Shown here one piece after another: positions 25,410 to 34,303 of a stretch of DNA of 47,640 nt (position 1 is its first letter; the number at the start of each line of letters is the position of its first letter). This DNA comes from Acinetobacter sp. HR7 (GTDB taxonomy: Bacteria; Pseudomonadota; Gammaproteobacteria; Pseudomonadales; Moraxellaceae). Location of the stretch: positions 1 through 47,640 of the forward strand of contig NZ_JPQO01000200.1 in NCBI RefSeq assembly GCF_000773685.1, read 5' to 3'. A program made the position numbers and the translations under genes. Under the pieces are notes generated by a model, which saw nothing but the letters and a program-made list of their open reading frames with translations, did not search any database and was not told the DNA's origin.

Positions 25410-25799
25410 TTAGTCACATTGTTCGATCGCTTCTTTGGCAAAGTGGTTGCGCAGTGCCAGGAAGTTCTTCTGCACGGTCTCGCTGTGCAGGTCAAATTTT
25501 TGTGCAGTACTGGTTTTGTCGCGCTGGAAGGTTGCTGAACCAGCGTCAATTAAAGTCAGACCTTTAAATGACCATTGTTCGATCACGCGGCCTTCTTCAA
25601 GCTGGCCTTTAAATTCGATGACGCATTTGTCCATGAATTTGGTCAGTTTTGCACTGTTATTGGCGGTTTCAGGATAAACGTCAATATTTTGAACTTCCTG
25701 TAATACCCCAAGTTCCAGTTGTGGAATGGTTGGCTGTGATGTACATGCTGTAAGTGCGATACCCGCAAGAGTCGTCATAATGAGAGTTTGAAATTTCAT
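25410..25799 (-). CDS. Small lipoprotein of unknown function
   Basis: 129 residues with a lipoprotein signal peptide and lipobox LTAC (lipidated Cys19). The mature domain has two further cysteines (DKCVIEF and the C-terminal EQCD) that could form a disulfide in the periplasm. No family recognised. It is divergent from the AT-rich HEPN-like gene, and a 10-bp inverted repeat lies in the gap. Confidence 0.75.
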   Translation of the reverse strand: MKFQTLIMTTLAGIALTACTSQPTIPQLELGVLQEVQNIDVYPETANNSAKLTKFMDKCVIEFKGQLEEGRVIEQWSFKGLTLIDAGSATFQRDKTSTAQKFDLHSETVQKNFLALRNHFAKEAIEQCD

Positions 25800-25834
25800 G
25801 TGCTTCTTTCTTGTAGAGTGTTGTTAAGGTGAGT

Positions 25835-25861
25835 ATAGGCAATTCAGATGAAATTGCCTAT
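25835..25861. promoter_or_regulatory. 10-bp inverted repeat in a divergent promoter gap
   Basis: ATAGGCAATT (25835-25844) and AATTGCCTAT (25852-25861) with a 7-nt spacer lie between the divergent lipoprotein gene and the HEPN-like gene. The 17-bp centre-to-centre spacing fits a dimeric repressor site; no convincing -35/-10 pair could be fixed next to it. Confidence 0.4.
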
Positions 25862-25904
25862 GATCTAAAAACTAATTTTTAAACAATAATCTACCCTTAT
25901 AGAT

Positions 25905-26711
25905 ATGAATCACCTACTAGACTTATTAGATCAAATAGAAAATTTAGAAGATCAGTTACGTGATCATATTAATCGGGGAGTTCTTCATTACCAATTATTA
26001 AATGATAAGCATAAGTGGTGGATGCTATGTAGTGCTTTAGATGTTTTGGGCGATACATCTATAGCCTTTAAAGATTATTTGCAAACGGAGTTCCCTAAAG
26101 AAACAGGGCTGAAATACATTTATTGCTATGGAATTTTGCAATGTTTCATTCTTCAACAAGATAGTTTGAAGCATCTATATGAAGTATTTGCAGTTCAGTG
26201 GGAAGTAACTAGTGAGTTGAAGCAAATTCGTAAAGTTAGGAATGCTTCGATAGGTCATACAGTTTTAAACAATGAAGGAGGAAGAAGCGAAAAGGATAGG
26301 AATGAATTTAATAATTTTATTTCCCGTATCACTATTAATAAATTTGGTTTTGATCTACTGAGATATTCAAAAAAGACGAAAGATACAGTTTATGAAGAAA
26401 TTCATATTCATGAGTTGCTTACGAAGCAACTGGATGAAGTGATTGTTCTATTAAGACGACTAATAAAAGAAATCATTACTATGGAAAACGAAGAAAAAAA
26501 GAAATTTGAAAATGAAAAAATAGTTGATTTACTGCCAATTTCTTATTGGTTTGAAAAAATTCATAGCATTTATGATGAGCAAAATAAGTTATTTGCTTAT
26601 ACAGCTTTGGATCATATCCAAAAGCAATATTTAGAGTTGAAACAGTCTTTAGAAAATAGATTATTGCAGGGTGAAGACTGGTTTAATGAAATTAAAGAAA
26701 ATCAATGTTAG
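25905..26711 (+). CDS. HEPN-like protein of unknown function
   Basis: 268-residue, mostly helical, hydrophilic protein without signal peptide. RKVRNASIGHTV holds Arg112-Asn113 and His118, an R-N-x4-H pattern like the Rx4-6H active-site motif of HEPN ribonuclease domains. The C-terminal half is Glu/Lys-rich and may form coiled coils (about 180-260). The region is visibly more AT-rich and uses AT-ending codons compared with neighbours, suggesting acquisition by transfer. No clear ribosome-binding site precedes ATG 25905. A 40-residue ORF overlaps its end. The HEPN assignment rests on one motif and helical character only. Confidence 0.6.
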   Translation: MNHLLDLLDQIENLEDQLRDHINRGVLHYQLLNDKHKWWMLCSALDVLGDTSIAFKDYLQTEFPKETGLKYIYCYGILQCFILQQDSLKHLYEVFAVQWEVTSELKQIRKVRNASIGHTVLNNEGGRSEKDRNEFNNFISRITINKFGFDLLRYSKKTKDTVYEEIHIHELLTKQLDEVIVLLRRLIKEIITMENEEKKKFENEKIVDLLPISYWFEKIHSIYDEQNKLFAYTALDHIQKQYLELKQSLENRLLQGEDWFNEIKENQC

Positions 26712-26827
26712 ATAATGATGAGCATACTGCACGTATATGTAATTTTTATCTTGATGAAAAGAATGATTATTTCAAAAGATTAATGGCGGAAATTGATGAA
26801 AAGTATGAAATAAGAAATGATCTCTAA
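26705..26827 (+). CDS. 40-residue ORF overlapping the HEPN-like gene
   Basis: Starts at ATG 26705 inside the last codons of the HEPN-like gene (ATG then TTAG, a 7-bp overlap in another frame) and ends at TAA 26827. The product (starting MLDNDEHTARICNFYLDEK) is acidic and strongly charged and looks like a helical small protein. The overlap would allow translational coupling. It could be a true small partner protein, a remnant of a longer gene, or chance in AT-rich DNA. Confidence 0.4.
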   Translation: MLDNDEHTARICNFYLDEKNDYFKRLMAEIDEKYEIRNDL

Positions 26828-26928
26828 AGCGGATTTTTTTAAATAATAAGTCTATGTGAAAAATACTCTATCTCAAAGCATGCTTGATCCGAGAGTAGAA
26901 TCTAAATATAAAAACTAGAAAGAAAGAT

Positions 26929-27126
26929 ATGAAAAGTTTTACTCAGATTTTTGCAATATGTATGTTGCTTGTCTTACCCATCATTACGCATGCGGATGGG
27001 GTTATGCCATTAGGCCAACTATTCGTGATGAGATTCTTTATCTTGGTTGTGATTGCATTCCTAGCGCTGTTATTGGGTGGGGAGTTTGATGTTAAAGACG
27101 ATAAAAATCAGGATAAAGACAAGTAA
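26929..27126 (+). CDS. Small signal-peptide-bearing membrane protein
   Basis: 65 residues. A signal peptide (KSFTQIFAICMLLVLPII) with probable cleavage after THA is followed by one hydrophobic helix (about 31-50) and a highly charged Asp/Lys tail. Likely anchored in the inner membrane. AGAAAGA just upstream is a modest ribosome-binding site. It ends before a strong terminator. No family recognised. Confidence 0.6.
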   Translation: MKSFTQIFAICMLLVLPIITHADGVMPLGQLFVMRFFILVVIAFLALLLGGEFDVKDDKNQDKDK

Positions 27127-27146
27127 GAAATTATTTTCACCATAAT

Positions 27147-27177
27147 AAAAAAAACCCGCTCTAAAGCGGGTTTTTTT
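27147..27177. terminator. Bidirectional rho-independent terminator
   Basis: AAAACCCGCT (27151-27160), loop CTAA, AGCGGGTTTT, with flanking A- and T-runs. It separates the convergent small membrane-protein gene and glyS. Confidence 0.93.
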
Positions 27178-27190
27178 ATTGAATCAGAAC

Positions 27191-29260
27191 TTAGTGTTGA
27201 AGCACTGAAATATCTGCAACTTTAGTGAACAGGTCACGCAACTGAGCAAGCAGACGTAAACGGTTTGCTTTCAGGTTAGCATCATCCGCCATTACCATGA
27301 CACCGTCAAAGAACGCATCTACTGGCGCACGCAGGGCAGCCAATGCAGACAACGCCGCAGTGTAATCTTTAGAAGCAAATAGTGGCTCAACCACTGGTGT
27401 GATTTTTTGCAGTTCAGCGAACAATGCTTTCTCAGCATCTTCAACCAAGTTTGCTTCAACCACAGCACCTTCAGGTGCTGCTTCTTTGGCAAGGATGTTC
27501 GCAACACGCTTGTTCGCAGCAGCAAGCGCAGCAGCTTCAGGCAATGCACGGAAGTGATTTACCGCATTTACACGCTTGTCAAAATCAAGTGGAGATTTTG
27601 GTGACAACGCTTGAACAGCCTGGATCACATCAACATCAACGCCTTGGTCTTCGTATTTCGCACGGTAACGACCTTCCAGGAATGTAACTGCATCCGCCAG
27701 AGTCTTATCGTGGTCTTTCAATATGTCGCCATACGCAGCCAATGCCAACTTGATCAGGTCTTCAATAGATACATCCAGTTCATTTTCAGTCACCAGACGT
27801 AGGATACCAATGGCAGAACGACGCAGCGCAAACGGGTCTTTAGAACCTGTAGGTGCCTGCCCGATACCGAAAATACCAGTCAAGGTATCTAGACGGTCCG
27901 CAAGGGCAACGGTTGTACCTGTTTTAGTCTTAGGCAGAACATCACCTGCGAATTTAGGCAGGTACTGTTCACCCAACGCTTCAGCCACTTCGAGGTTTTC
28001 ACCTTCAAGACGTGCGTAGTAAGTACCCGCGATACCTTGAAGTTCTGGGAATTCGCCCACCAGCTCAGAAGTTAAGTCGCATTTCGCAAGTAAAGCTGCT
28101 TTTTCAGCATCTTCCGCTTTGGCACCAGTAATCGGCGCCAGTGCGACAGCCAGTTTGGCAATACGTTGAGATTTGTCCCAAAGTGTACCCAGTTGTGCCT
28201 GGAATACCATATTGGCCAGTTTCTCTTTGCGAGAAGCCAGTGGCTGTTTCTGGTCTTGCAGGAAGAAGAACTCGGCATCAGACAGACGTGGACGAACCAC
28301 TTTTTCATTACCTTCAATGATCTGGCTTGGGTCTTTAGACTCAATGTTCGAAACGGTAATGAAGTAAGGCTGTAATTTATTTTCAGCATTCACCAGACAG
28401 AAATATTTCTGGTTGTCCTGCATGGTGGTGATCAGGGCTTCTTGAGGAACCGCAAGGAAGCGTTCTTCGAAGCTTGCACGTAATGCTACAGGCCATTCCA
28501 CCAGTGCAGTGACTTCGTCACGAAGATCCGCAGGAACGATGGCAATCGCATTCACTTCATCCGCCAGCGCTTTTACTTGCTGGTCGATGATGGCTTGACG
28601 CTCTTCAAAAGACGCTACCACTTTCGCAGCGCGTAGGGCATCCAGGTAAGCATCAGCATTTGCCAGGGTAATCGCTTCAGGAGCGTGGAAACGGTGACCA
28701 TAAGTCACGTTGCCTGCTTTGTGATCCTGAATCGTTGCATCAATCACTTGATCATCTTTCAGCAAGACTACCCATTTTACTGGACGTACGAATTCGGTAC
28801 GGCTTGCTGCAGAACGCATGCGTTTTGCGATTGGCAACTGATCCAGTGAATGTTGCAGGATTTGTGGCAGTAAAGCGTCCAGGCTTTGACCTTTGACATC
28901 TTTCAGGTAGCAAACTTTTTCAACTTTACCGGCCTGGAAAGTAGATATCTGATCAATGGTGATGCCTTGACCACGCATAAAGCCTTCAAGCGCTTTGGTT
29001 GGTTTGCCGTCGCTATCATAAGCGGCTTGCACAGCAGGGCCGTCAAAACGTTTTTGAGTGTCGGCTTGCGCACCATCTACATTCACGATTTTCAAAGCCA
29101 GACGACGTGGCGCTGCATAGGCTTCGATCGCATCGAAAGCCAGACCCGCATCTTTTAAGCCTTTTTCAGTTTCGGCTTTTAACGCGTCACGTAATTTTTT
29201 CAGGCTTTTTGGTGGAAGTTCTTCACAGCCAAGTTCAAATAAAACTGTATGTTTAGACAT
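27191..29260 (-). CDS. glyS: Glycyl-tRNA synthetase beta subunit
   Basis: 689-residue beta subunit of the tetrameric (alpha2-beta2) bacterial glycyl-tRNA synthetase, which carries the tRNA-binding role. The N-terminal [17 protein letters not shown], the middle [11 protein letters not shown] and [16 protein letters not shown] segments and the C-terminal anticodon-binding-like domain ([10 protein letters not shown]) are typical. Its ATG overlaps the glyQ stop (TAATG), giving tight co-translation with the alpha subunit. Confidence 0.98.
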   Translation of the reverse strand: MSKHTVLFELGCEELPPKSLKKLRDALKAETEKGLKDAGLAFDAIEAYAAPRRLALKIVNVDGAQADTQKRFDGPAVQAAYDSDGKPTKALEGFMRGQGITIDQISTFQAGKVEKVCYLKDVKGQSLDALLPQILQHSLDQLPIAKRMRSAASRTEFVRPVKWVVLLKDDQVIDATIQDHKAGNVTYGHRFHAPEAITLANADAYLDALRAAKVVASFEERQAIIDQQVKALADEVNAIAIVPADLRDEVTALVEWPVALRASFEERFLAVPQEALITTMQDNQKYFCLVNAENKLQPYFITVSNIESKDPSQIIEGNEKVVRPRLSDAEFFFLQDQKQPLASRKEKLANMVFQAQLGTLWDKSQRIAKLAVALAPITGAKAEDAEKAALLAKCDLTSELVGEFPELQGIAGTYYARLEGENLEVAEALGEQYLPKFAGDVLPKTKTGTTVALADRLDTLTGIFGIGQAPTGSKDPFALRRSAIGILRLVTENELDVSIEDLIKLALAAYGDILKDHDKTLADAVTFLEGRYRAKYEDQGVDVDVIQAVQALSPKSPLDFDKRVNAVNHFRALPEAAALAAANKRVANILAKEAAPEGAVVEANLVEDAEKALFAELQKITPVVEPLFASKDYTAALSALAALRAPVDAFFDGVMVMADDANLKANRLRLLAQLRDLFTKVADISVLQH

Positions 29261-30249
29261 TATTTGTTCTCCGCTGATTTTTCTGCTTGAGCAGCTTCGG
29301 CTTCCACTTGAGCTTTAAGCTGGGCCAGGACTTCGTCACGTAGGTGTGGTTCTGCCATTGGGAAACCAAGTTTCGCGCGTGCAGCCACATAGCTTTGTGC
29401 AATTGAACGTGCCAGAGTACGGACACGCAGGATATAACGTTGACGTTCAGTCACAGAGATCGCGCCACGTGCATCCAGCAGGTTAAAGCTGTGTGATGCT
29501 TTGACTACCTGTTCGTATGCAGGCAATGGCAGTTCAGCTTCCATCAGGCGAGTTGCTTCTGATTCATAGAAGTCGAACAGTTCAAACAGTTTGTCGACTG
29601 GTGCATATTCGAAGTTATAAGTCGATTGTTCCACTTCGTTTTGATGGAACACATCGCCATAGGTCACTGTACCGAACTGGCCTTTGGTCCAAACCAGATC
29701 GTAAACCGAGTCTACGCCTTGCAGGTACATGGCCAGGCGTTCCAGACCATAAGTGATTTCACCGGTTACTGGGTAACATTCAACACCACCAACTTGCTGG
29801 AAGTAAGTGAACTGAGTCACTTCCATACCGTTCAGCCAGACTTCCCAGCCTAGACCCCAAGCACCCAGTGTTGGAGATTCCCAGTTATCTTCCACGAAAC
29901 GGATGTCGTGAACGAGAGGATCAATCCCGATCGCTTTTAAAGAATCCAGATACAGCTGCTGGATGTTGTCCGGGTTTGGCTTCAGGACTACCTGGAACTG
30001 GTAGTAGTGTTGCAGACGGTTCGGGTTTTCACCATAACGGCCATCTTTAGGACGACGTGATGGCTGAACATAAGCGGCATTCCAGGTTTCTGGACCGAGC
30101 GCGCGAAGGAATGTTGCAGTGTGGAATGTCCCTGCACCCATTTCCATGTCGTAAGGTTGTAAAACGACGCAGCCTTGCTCCGCCCAGTAGTTTTGTAAGG
30201 CAAGAATTAAGCCTTGGAAGGTATCAATATGCGATATGGCGCGACTCAT
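29260..30249 (-). CDS. glyQ: Glycyl-tRNA synthetase alpha subunit
   Basis: Catalytic alpha subunit of the class II glycyl-tRNA synthetase. Recognisable parts are [25 protein letters not shown], shown in part as QNYWAEQGC at the N-terminus, then TFLRALGPE and [18 protein letters not shown]. About 329 residues from ATG 30249; an ATG at 30255 is also open. The C-terminus is longer than the Escherichia coli protein (303 residues) by an Ala/Glu/Lys-rich tail. It is the first gene of the glyQ-glyS operon, behind a strong sigma70 promoter. Confidence 0.98.
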   Translation of the reverse strand: MSRAISHIDTFQGLILALQNYWAEQGCVVLQPYDMEMGAGTFHTATFLRALGPETWNAAYVQPSRRPKDGRYGENPNRLQHYYQFQVVLKPNPDNIQQLYLDSLKAIGIDPLVHDIRFVEDNWESPTLGAWGLGWEVWLNGMEVTQFTYFQQVGGVECYPVTGEITYGLERLAMYLQGVDSVYDLVWTKGQFGTVTYGDVFHQNEVEQSTYNFEYAPVDKLFELFDFYESEATRLMEAELPLPAYEQVVKASHSFNLLDARGAISVTERQRYILRVRTLARSIAQSYVAARAKLGFPMAEPHLRDEVLAQLKAQVEAEAAQAEKSAENK

Positions 30250-30285
30250 GGTCATCCACTTAAAATTAGAGAAAAATTGCGCTCA

Positions 30286-30314
30286 ATTATAAGGATTTTA
30301 AGGGGGAGTGGCAA
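30286..30314 (-). promoter_or_regulatory. Strong sigma70 promoter for glyQS
   Basis: On the minus strand TTGCCA (30309-30314) and TATAAT (30286-30291, a perfect -10) are separated by 17 bp. The start site would be near 30279, leaving a leader of about 30 nt to the glyQ start. Confidence 0.8.
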
Positions 30315-30556
30315 AGGTTAAACCGCTGTTCGGCAGTTTTTATCGAGAATAAGATAAATGCACGACAGTGGATGAATACAGTCATAAATTACATTGTGAT
30401 TCTTTGAAAATGGGTCGGTCTCATGAAAATTTTTCATCTAATAAAAAGATTGCAATGAATAAGATAGAAAAAATGAATATTTTTTGCTCTTTATTTTGAT
30501 TTAATTTCTTTAAATGAATTAAAAACTTACATTTTTATAAGCAAAAAAATGATTAT

Positions 30557-30585
30557 TTAAAGATGTAAAATTAATACATCTTTAA
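30557..30585. promoter_or_regulatory. 11-bp perfect inverted repeat upstream of the HPP/CBS gene
   Basis: TTAAAGATGTA (30557-30567) and TACATCTTTAA (30575-30585) with a 7-bp spacer, in the 390-bp gap between glyQ and the HPP/CBS gene. The symmetry fits a dimeric regulator site; it also lies just before the ribosome-binding site for the leader ORF. The rest of the gap (30315-30556) is very AT-rich and shows no gene. Confidence 0.5.
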
Positions 30586-30601
30586 GATGGAGAGTTTTAT
30601 A

Positions 30602-30649
30602 ATGCCGCGACTCCCCAAAACAACAATTCAGGCCAACCGTGTTTCATAG
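30602..30649 (+). CDS. 15-codon leader ORF before the HPP/CBS gene
   Basis: ATG 30602 has GGAG about 9 nt upstream and encodes MPRLPKTTIQANRVS before a TAG at 30647. It overlaps by 11 nt, in a different frame, the GTG start proposed for the HPP/CBS gene, which lacks its own ribosome-binding site. It could be a translated leader that couples to the main gene, or the main gene's true N-terminus separated by a single-base indel. Confidence 0.4.
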   Translation: MPRLPKTTIQANRVS

Positions 30650-31748
30650 CTCTTCAGAATGGCTACTCAGCCTTAAGCCGAATTTTAAGATTCTTCCTGT
30701 CAAAGACCGACTCCTGTGTGGCCTTGGTGCACTGATTGGTCTGGCACTTTCGTCCCTGATCAGCTGGTGGGTGCTGGGTGATTTTCAAGCCTGGTATATT
30801 GCGCCGATGGGAGCTTCATCGGTACTGCTGTTTGCTGTACCTGCCAGTCCATTGGCACAGCCGTGGAATATGGTGGTCGGGAATACCATTGCCGCGATTG
30901 TCGGGGTGACTTGTACTTTGCTATTCCCAAGCTTAACACTGGCATTCAGTTTTGCCGTATCGATTGCGATTATCCTGATGCTGAGCACAGATTCGCTGCA
31001 TCCACCAAGTGGTGCGGTAGCGATTACCGCAGTGCTGGGTGGCGATGCCGTGCATGAGCTGGGTTATGCCTTTGTGTTCTATCCGGTCTTGCTGAACTCG
31101 GTATTGTTGATGGTCGTGGCGATTGTGTTTAACCGGATGCTGGGGAAGGCCTATCCGCAGCAGATCCAGATCAATACCCGTTCCAAAGACCCGACACCAA
31201 CCCAGAAAGTCACCATTCAGCCACAGGATATTCAGGCGGTGCTGGATCAGCAGACCCAGTTACTGGATATCAGTGAATATGACCTGCAAAAAATCATTCT
31301 GGAAGCGCAGAGCAAGGCCAGCGAACGTGCCGATAGCCCGTTCCTGTGTCAGGACATTATGAGTAAGGATGTGGTGAGCCTGCAGGAAACTGATGATATT
31401 CAGCATGCTCTAGCCAAATTCAGACAGATGAACCTGATGAGTCTGCCGGTGATCAATGCCGAGAAAAAACTGGTCGGCACGCTGGCCATGTATCAGGTGG
31501 TGGAATGGTTCCAGCGGGCCAGTGATATCCGTAGCGGCTGGGAATCTGAAGTGGGGCATATCATGAGCCGCAAGGTGGTAACAGTGCAGCCAAACCAGCC
31601 AATCAAGGATCTGGTGCCGTATTTTGTAGAACGCTCATTTAACTATATCCCGGTACTGAGTGAAGAGAGAGTCGTGGGCATTATCAGCCGTGCCGATATG
31701 ATTGCTGCGCTGCATCAGGAGCTGAATGCATTTAAGTTGAGTGCCTGA
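30639..31748 (+). CDS. HPP-family membrane protein with two CBS domains
   Basis: 369 residues. The N-terminal ~170 form an HPP-family membrane domain of about four to five helices, with the signature DSLHPPSGAVAITAVLGG near residue 118. A polar linker follows, then two CBS domains (about 240-295 and 305-362), the second opening with HIMSRKVVTVQPNQPI. HPP proteins are integral membrane proteins, some linked to nitrite transport; the CBS pair suggests regulation by adenine nucleotides. Start is GTG 30639, overlapping a leader ORF, so the first residues are uncertain. Confidence 0.85.
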   Translation: MFHSSSEWLLSLKPNFKILPVKDRLLCGLGALIGLALSSLISWWVLGDFQAWYIAPMGASSVLLFAVPASPLAQPWNMVVGNTIAAIVGVTCTLLFPSLTLAFSFAVSIAIILMLSTDSLHPPSGAVAITAVLGGDAVHELGYAFVFYPVLLNSVLLMVVAIVFNRMLGKAYPQQIQINTRSKDPTPTQKVTIQPQDIQAVLDQQTQLLDISEYDLQKIILEAQSKASERADSPFLCQDIMSKDVVSLQETDDIQHALAKFRQMNLMSLPVINAEKKLVGTLAMYQVVEWFQRASDIRSGWESEVGHIMSRKVVTVQPNQPIKDLVPYFVERSFNYIPVLSEERVVGIISRADMIAALHQELNAFKLSA

Positions 31749-31770
31749 TCTGGACTGATTCCCAAAATAA

Positions 31771-31796
31771 AAAAGCACGCCGTGGCGTGCTTTTTT
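31771..31796. terminator. Bidirectional rho-independent terminator
   Basis: AAAAGCACGC (31771-31780), loop CGTG, GCGTGCTTTTTT (31785-31796). It separates the convergent HPP/CBS and DASS-transporter genes. Confidence 0.93.
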
Positions 31797-31807
31797 ATGC
31801 GCTGAAG

Positions 31808-33220
31808 TTACAGGAAGAACCAGTAAATAAATAGTGAAACGATGAATACGCACATGATATTCAGCACGACACCCACCTTCATCATTTCAGACTGCCGGAT
31901 ATGACCGGAACCAAACACAATCGCATTTGGTGGTGTAGCCACAGGCAGCATGAAGGCACAGGAAGCACCAATACCAATCACGATCACCAGAATTTCCTTC
32001 GGCATCCCCATCTGGTCGGCAATGGCCGCGAAAACTGGTACCAGCAGGGCAGCAGAAGCCGTGTTACTGGTAAATTCGGTCAGGAAGATAATGAAGGCTG
32101 CCACGACAAAGATAATGAGCAGAGGGGAAGCATCACCAAAGGCATTGGCCAGGGTTTGACCCAGTACCAGCGAGCTGCCGGAATCTTTTAGAACCGCACT
32201 TAAGGTCAGACCACCACCAAACAGGAACAGCACGCCCCAGTCGGTATTGTCTGCCACCTGTTTCCAGGTGGCTGTACCTAGAATCACCACCATACAGGCG
32301 GCCAGAATCGCGATCCAGGTATCTGGCTGGCTGATGCCAAAGTTTTCAGTCAGCTTTTTACTGAAAATCCAGGCCAGTGCAGTACAGATAAACAGCACCA
32401 TCGTCGCAATACGGGTGCGATTCCATGGAATGTCTTCAGTGACAAAATTTACTTTATGATTCAGCTTCGGACGTAGCACCAGATACAGGCTGACCAGCAT
32501 GGCAGGCAGGATGATGAACATCATTGGCAAGCCGATTTTCATCCAGTCTGCGAAGGTATAGTCTAAAGCCTTGGCAGCAATCGCATTTGGCGGTGAACCC
32601 ACGATAGTGCCCAGACCACCAATACTGGCGGAGTAGGCAATCCCCAGCAGAATAAAGACAAAGGTTTTGCGGTCTTTTTCTTCATCCAGATGGCTGAGTA
32701 AGCCCAGGGCTAGCGGTAACATCATGGCTGCGGTGGCGGTATTGGAAATCCACATCGACAGTGCAGCAGTCACAATGAAGATCGCCAGTACGGCAGCACC
32801 CAAGTGACCACCAGACATCGAGATAATCCACATGGCGATTTTTCGGTCCAGCTTCTGGATATGCAGTGCCGACGCAAGCGCAAAACCACCAAAGAACGGG
32901 AAGATGGTTGGGTCTGCAAAGGTGGTCAATGCAGCCTGTGTGGTGATCGGTACCAGTTCATCCCCTTTGGCCATGGGCATGGCCAGGATCACGGCCAGGA
33001 TCGGCACAAGTAGGGCGGTAATGGTGATATGAATCGCTTCGGTTAGCCAAAGGATGCCAATGAAGCACAGCAGGGCCAGACCTTTATTGGCATTCTGGTC
33101 ATAGGGCAAAATCTGGTACAGGCCAAAGGAGACAATGGCGGCGATAATAATCAGCACCCATCCTTTGACAAGCCCCTTGGGTATGGCATCGGTGGGAGTG
33201 GCGAGGTTTGGGCTTGTCAT
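31808..33220 (-). CDS. SLC13/DASS-family anion symporter
   Basis: 470-residue inner-membrane transporter of the divalent anion:sodium symporter family (CitT/SdcS/YfbS group), probably importing dicarboxylates or related anions with Na+. About 11-12 hydrophobic helices are visible. The two SNT-like motifs are present: ISNTATAAMMLP near the middle and TSNTASAALLVP toward the C-terminus, each followed by a substrate-site loop, and PPNAI appears twice. ATG 33220 is preferred because GGAGGG lies 6-7 nt before it; ATG 33226 is open. The substrate is not decided by sequence. Confidence 0.92.
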   Translation of the reverse strand: MTSPNLATPTDAIPKGLVKGWVLIIIAAIVSFGLYQILPYDQNANKGLALLCFIGILWLTEAIHITITALLVPILAVILAMPMAKGDELVPITTQAALTTFADPTIFPFFGGFALASALHIQKLDRKIAMWIISMSGGHLGAAVLAIFIVTAALSMWISNTATAAMMLPLALGLLSHLDEEKDRKTFVFILLGIAYSASIGGLGTIVGSPPNAIAAKALDYTFADWMKIGLPMMFIILPAMLVSLYLVLRPKLNHKVNFVTEDIPWNRTRIATMVLFICTALAWIFSKKLTENFGISQPDTWIAILAACMVVILGTATWKQVADNTDWGVLFLFGGGLTLSAVLKDSGSSLVLGQTLANAFGDASPLLIIFVVAAFIIFLTEFTSNTASAALLVPVFAAIADQMGMPKEILVIVIGIGASCAFMLPVATPPNAIVFGSGHIRQSEMMKVGVVLNIMCVFIVSLFIYWFFL

Positions 33221-33304
33221 AAGCACCCTCCGTAGTGTTATCTAGCTAATTTTTATTAAGAATATATTGCTACTATATAGGCTTTTCAGTGCAGAGGAAG
33301 TAGA

Positions 33305-34090
33305 TCACGGCAAAAATAAATTGTTCGAATGTTGTAATAGGCCGACGCTTTGCCAAAGGGTCTCCACGCCCAGCACCATCAGTAGACTGAGAATCAGGAG
33401 CTTGAAATGATGTTGGGACAGGCGATGCCGGATTTTGCTGCCGATCCAGACTCCGAACAGGGCAAAAATTGTAATGCCCAGTAGCAGGGACTGCTGTTGC
33501 GGGTTGATCTGAACCAGAATGGGAAATAGCAGCAATAACTGGATCAGTTTGCTGGCAATAAAGTTCAGGTTGCTGATAATCACAATATCGGTTTTGCTGA
33601 GCTGGCAGCTAAGCAGATACATCATCAGGAAGGGGGCCATGGCATTGGTGGCACCACCAATCACTCCGGCAAGCAGACCAAAACATAACATGCTGATCAC
33701 ATGGGGACTGGTTTTAAAGGATTTATCCCGTAGCTGATCCAGAACATAAAAAAGAATGACCAGACCCAGCAACAGTTTCAAATAGCCTTCATTCAGCCAC
33801 AGCAGCAGTTGGACACCCAGCAAACTGCCCAGCAGACTGCTTAAAATCAGCGGCCAGTACAATTTCAGATAATGGCGAATGCTTTGCAGCAGGCTATGCT
33901 CTGAATCTGAATTCAGCATCAGCAAGTTGAGCATCAGGCAGGGCAGAATTACCAGTGTCACCGCCAGGTTTAAAGAATATTGTGTTGACAGTACTGCTGT
34001 GCTCAGCATTGGAAAGCCGAAACCGCTCAAGCCATGCAATAGCGCGGCAAGGGCACACAGGCACAACACAATCCATTCTGCTTGACTCAT
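33305..34090 (-). CDS. TauE/SafE-family permease
   Basis: 261-residue inner-membrane protein of the TauE/SafE (sulfite exporter-like) family with about eight hydrophobic helices. The two-fold repeated pattern is seen in LLHGLSGFGFPMLSTAVL (residues ~18-35) and LLAGVIGGATNAMAPFLMMYL (~140-160, shown as GVIGGATNAMAPF). Family members export sulfite, sulfoacetate or other organosulfur compounds. It sits 85 bp upstream of the DASS gene on the same strand, so a shared transcript is possible. Confidence 0.88.
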   Translation of the reverse strand: MSQAEWIVLCLCALAALLHGLSGFGFPMLSTAVLSTQYSLNLAVTLVILPCLMLNLLMLNSDSEHSLLQSIRHYLKLYWPLILSSLLGSLLGVQLLLWLNEGYLKLLLGLVILFYVLDQLRDKSFKTSPHVISMLCFGLLAGVIGGATNAMAPFLMMYLLSCQLSKTDIVIISNLNFIASKLIQLLLLFPILVQINPQQQSLLLGITIFALFGVWIGSKIRHRLSQHHFKLLILSLLMVLGVETLWQSVGLLQHSNNLFLP

Positions 34091-34137
34091 CCTGAATCCA
34101 TTTTTTACTTGGTGTTTTATTTAACTTATCGATAAAA

Positions 34138-34157
34138 CAGGCTTTTGGCAAAGCCTG
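34138..34157 (-). terminator. 8-bp hairpin with T-run upstream of the TauE/SafE gene
   Basis: CAGGCTTT (34138-34145), loop TGGC, AAAGCCTG (34150-34157); on the minus strand it is followed by TTTTATC. It lies between the PspC gene terminator and the TauE/SafE start, so it may be a second terminator or an attenuator in the leader. Confidence 0.5.
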
Positions 34158-34200
34158 AAGAAATAATTTAACAATCTGATAGGTTTCCCAAAAAACAGGC

Positions 34201-34239
34201 AAAAAAATGCTGTGGTCATTAGGGGAAATGCCACAGCAG
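34201..34239 (-). terminator. Rho-independent terminator for the PspC-domain gene
   Basis: TGCTGTGG (34208-34215) pairs with CCACAGCA (34231-34238), extended inward by CATT/AATG with one bulge; on the minus strand seven T follow. Confidence 0.9.
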
Positions 34240-34303
34240 AAAAGGGGTAAACGGACTAACTTTGATTAAGAATAAACTTCAATCAACTTCCTTTAAGAGT
34301 AAC

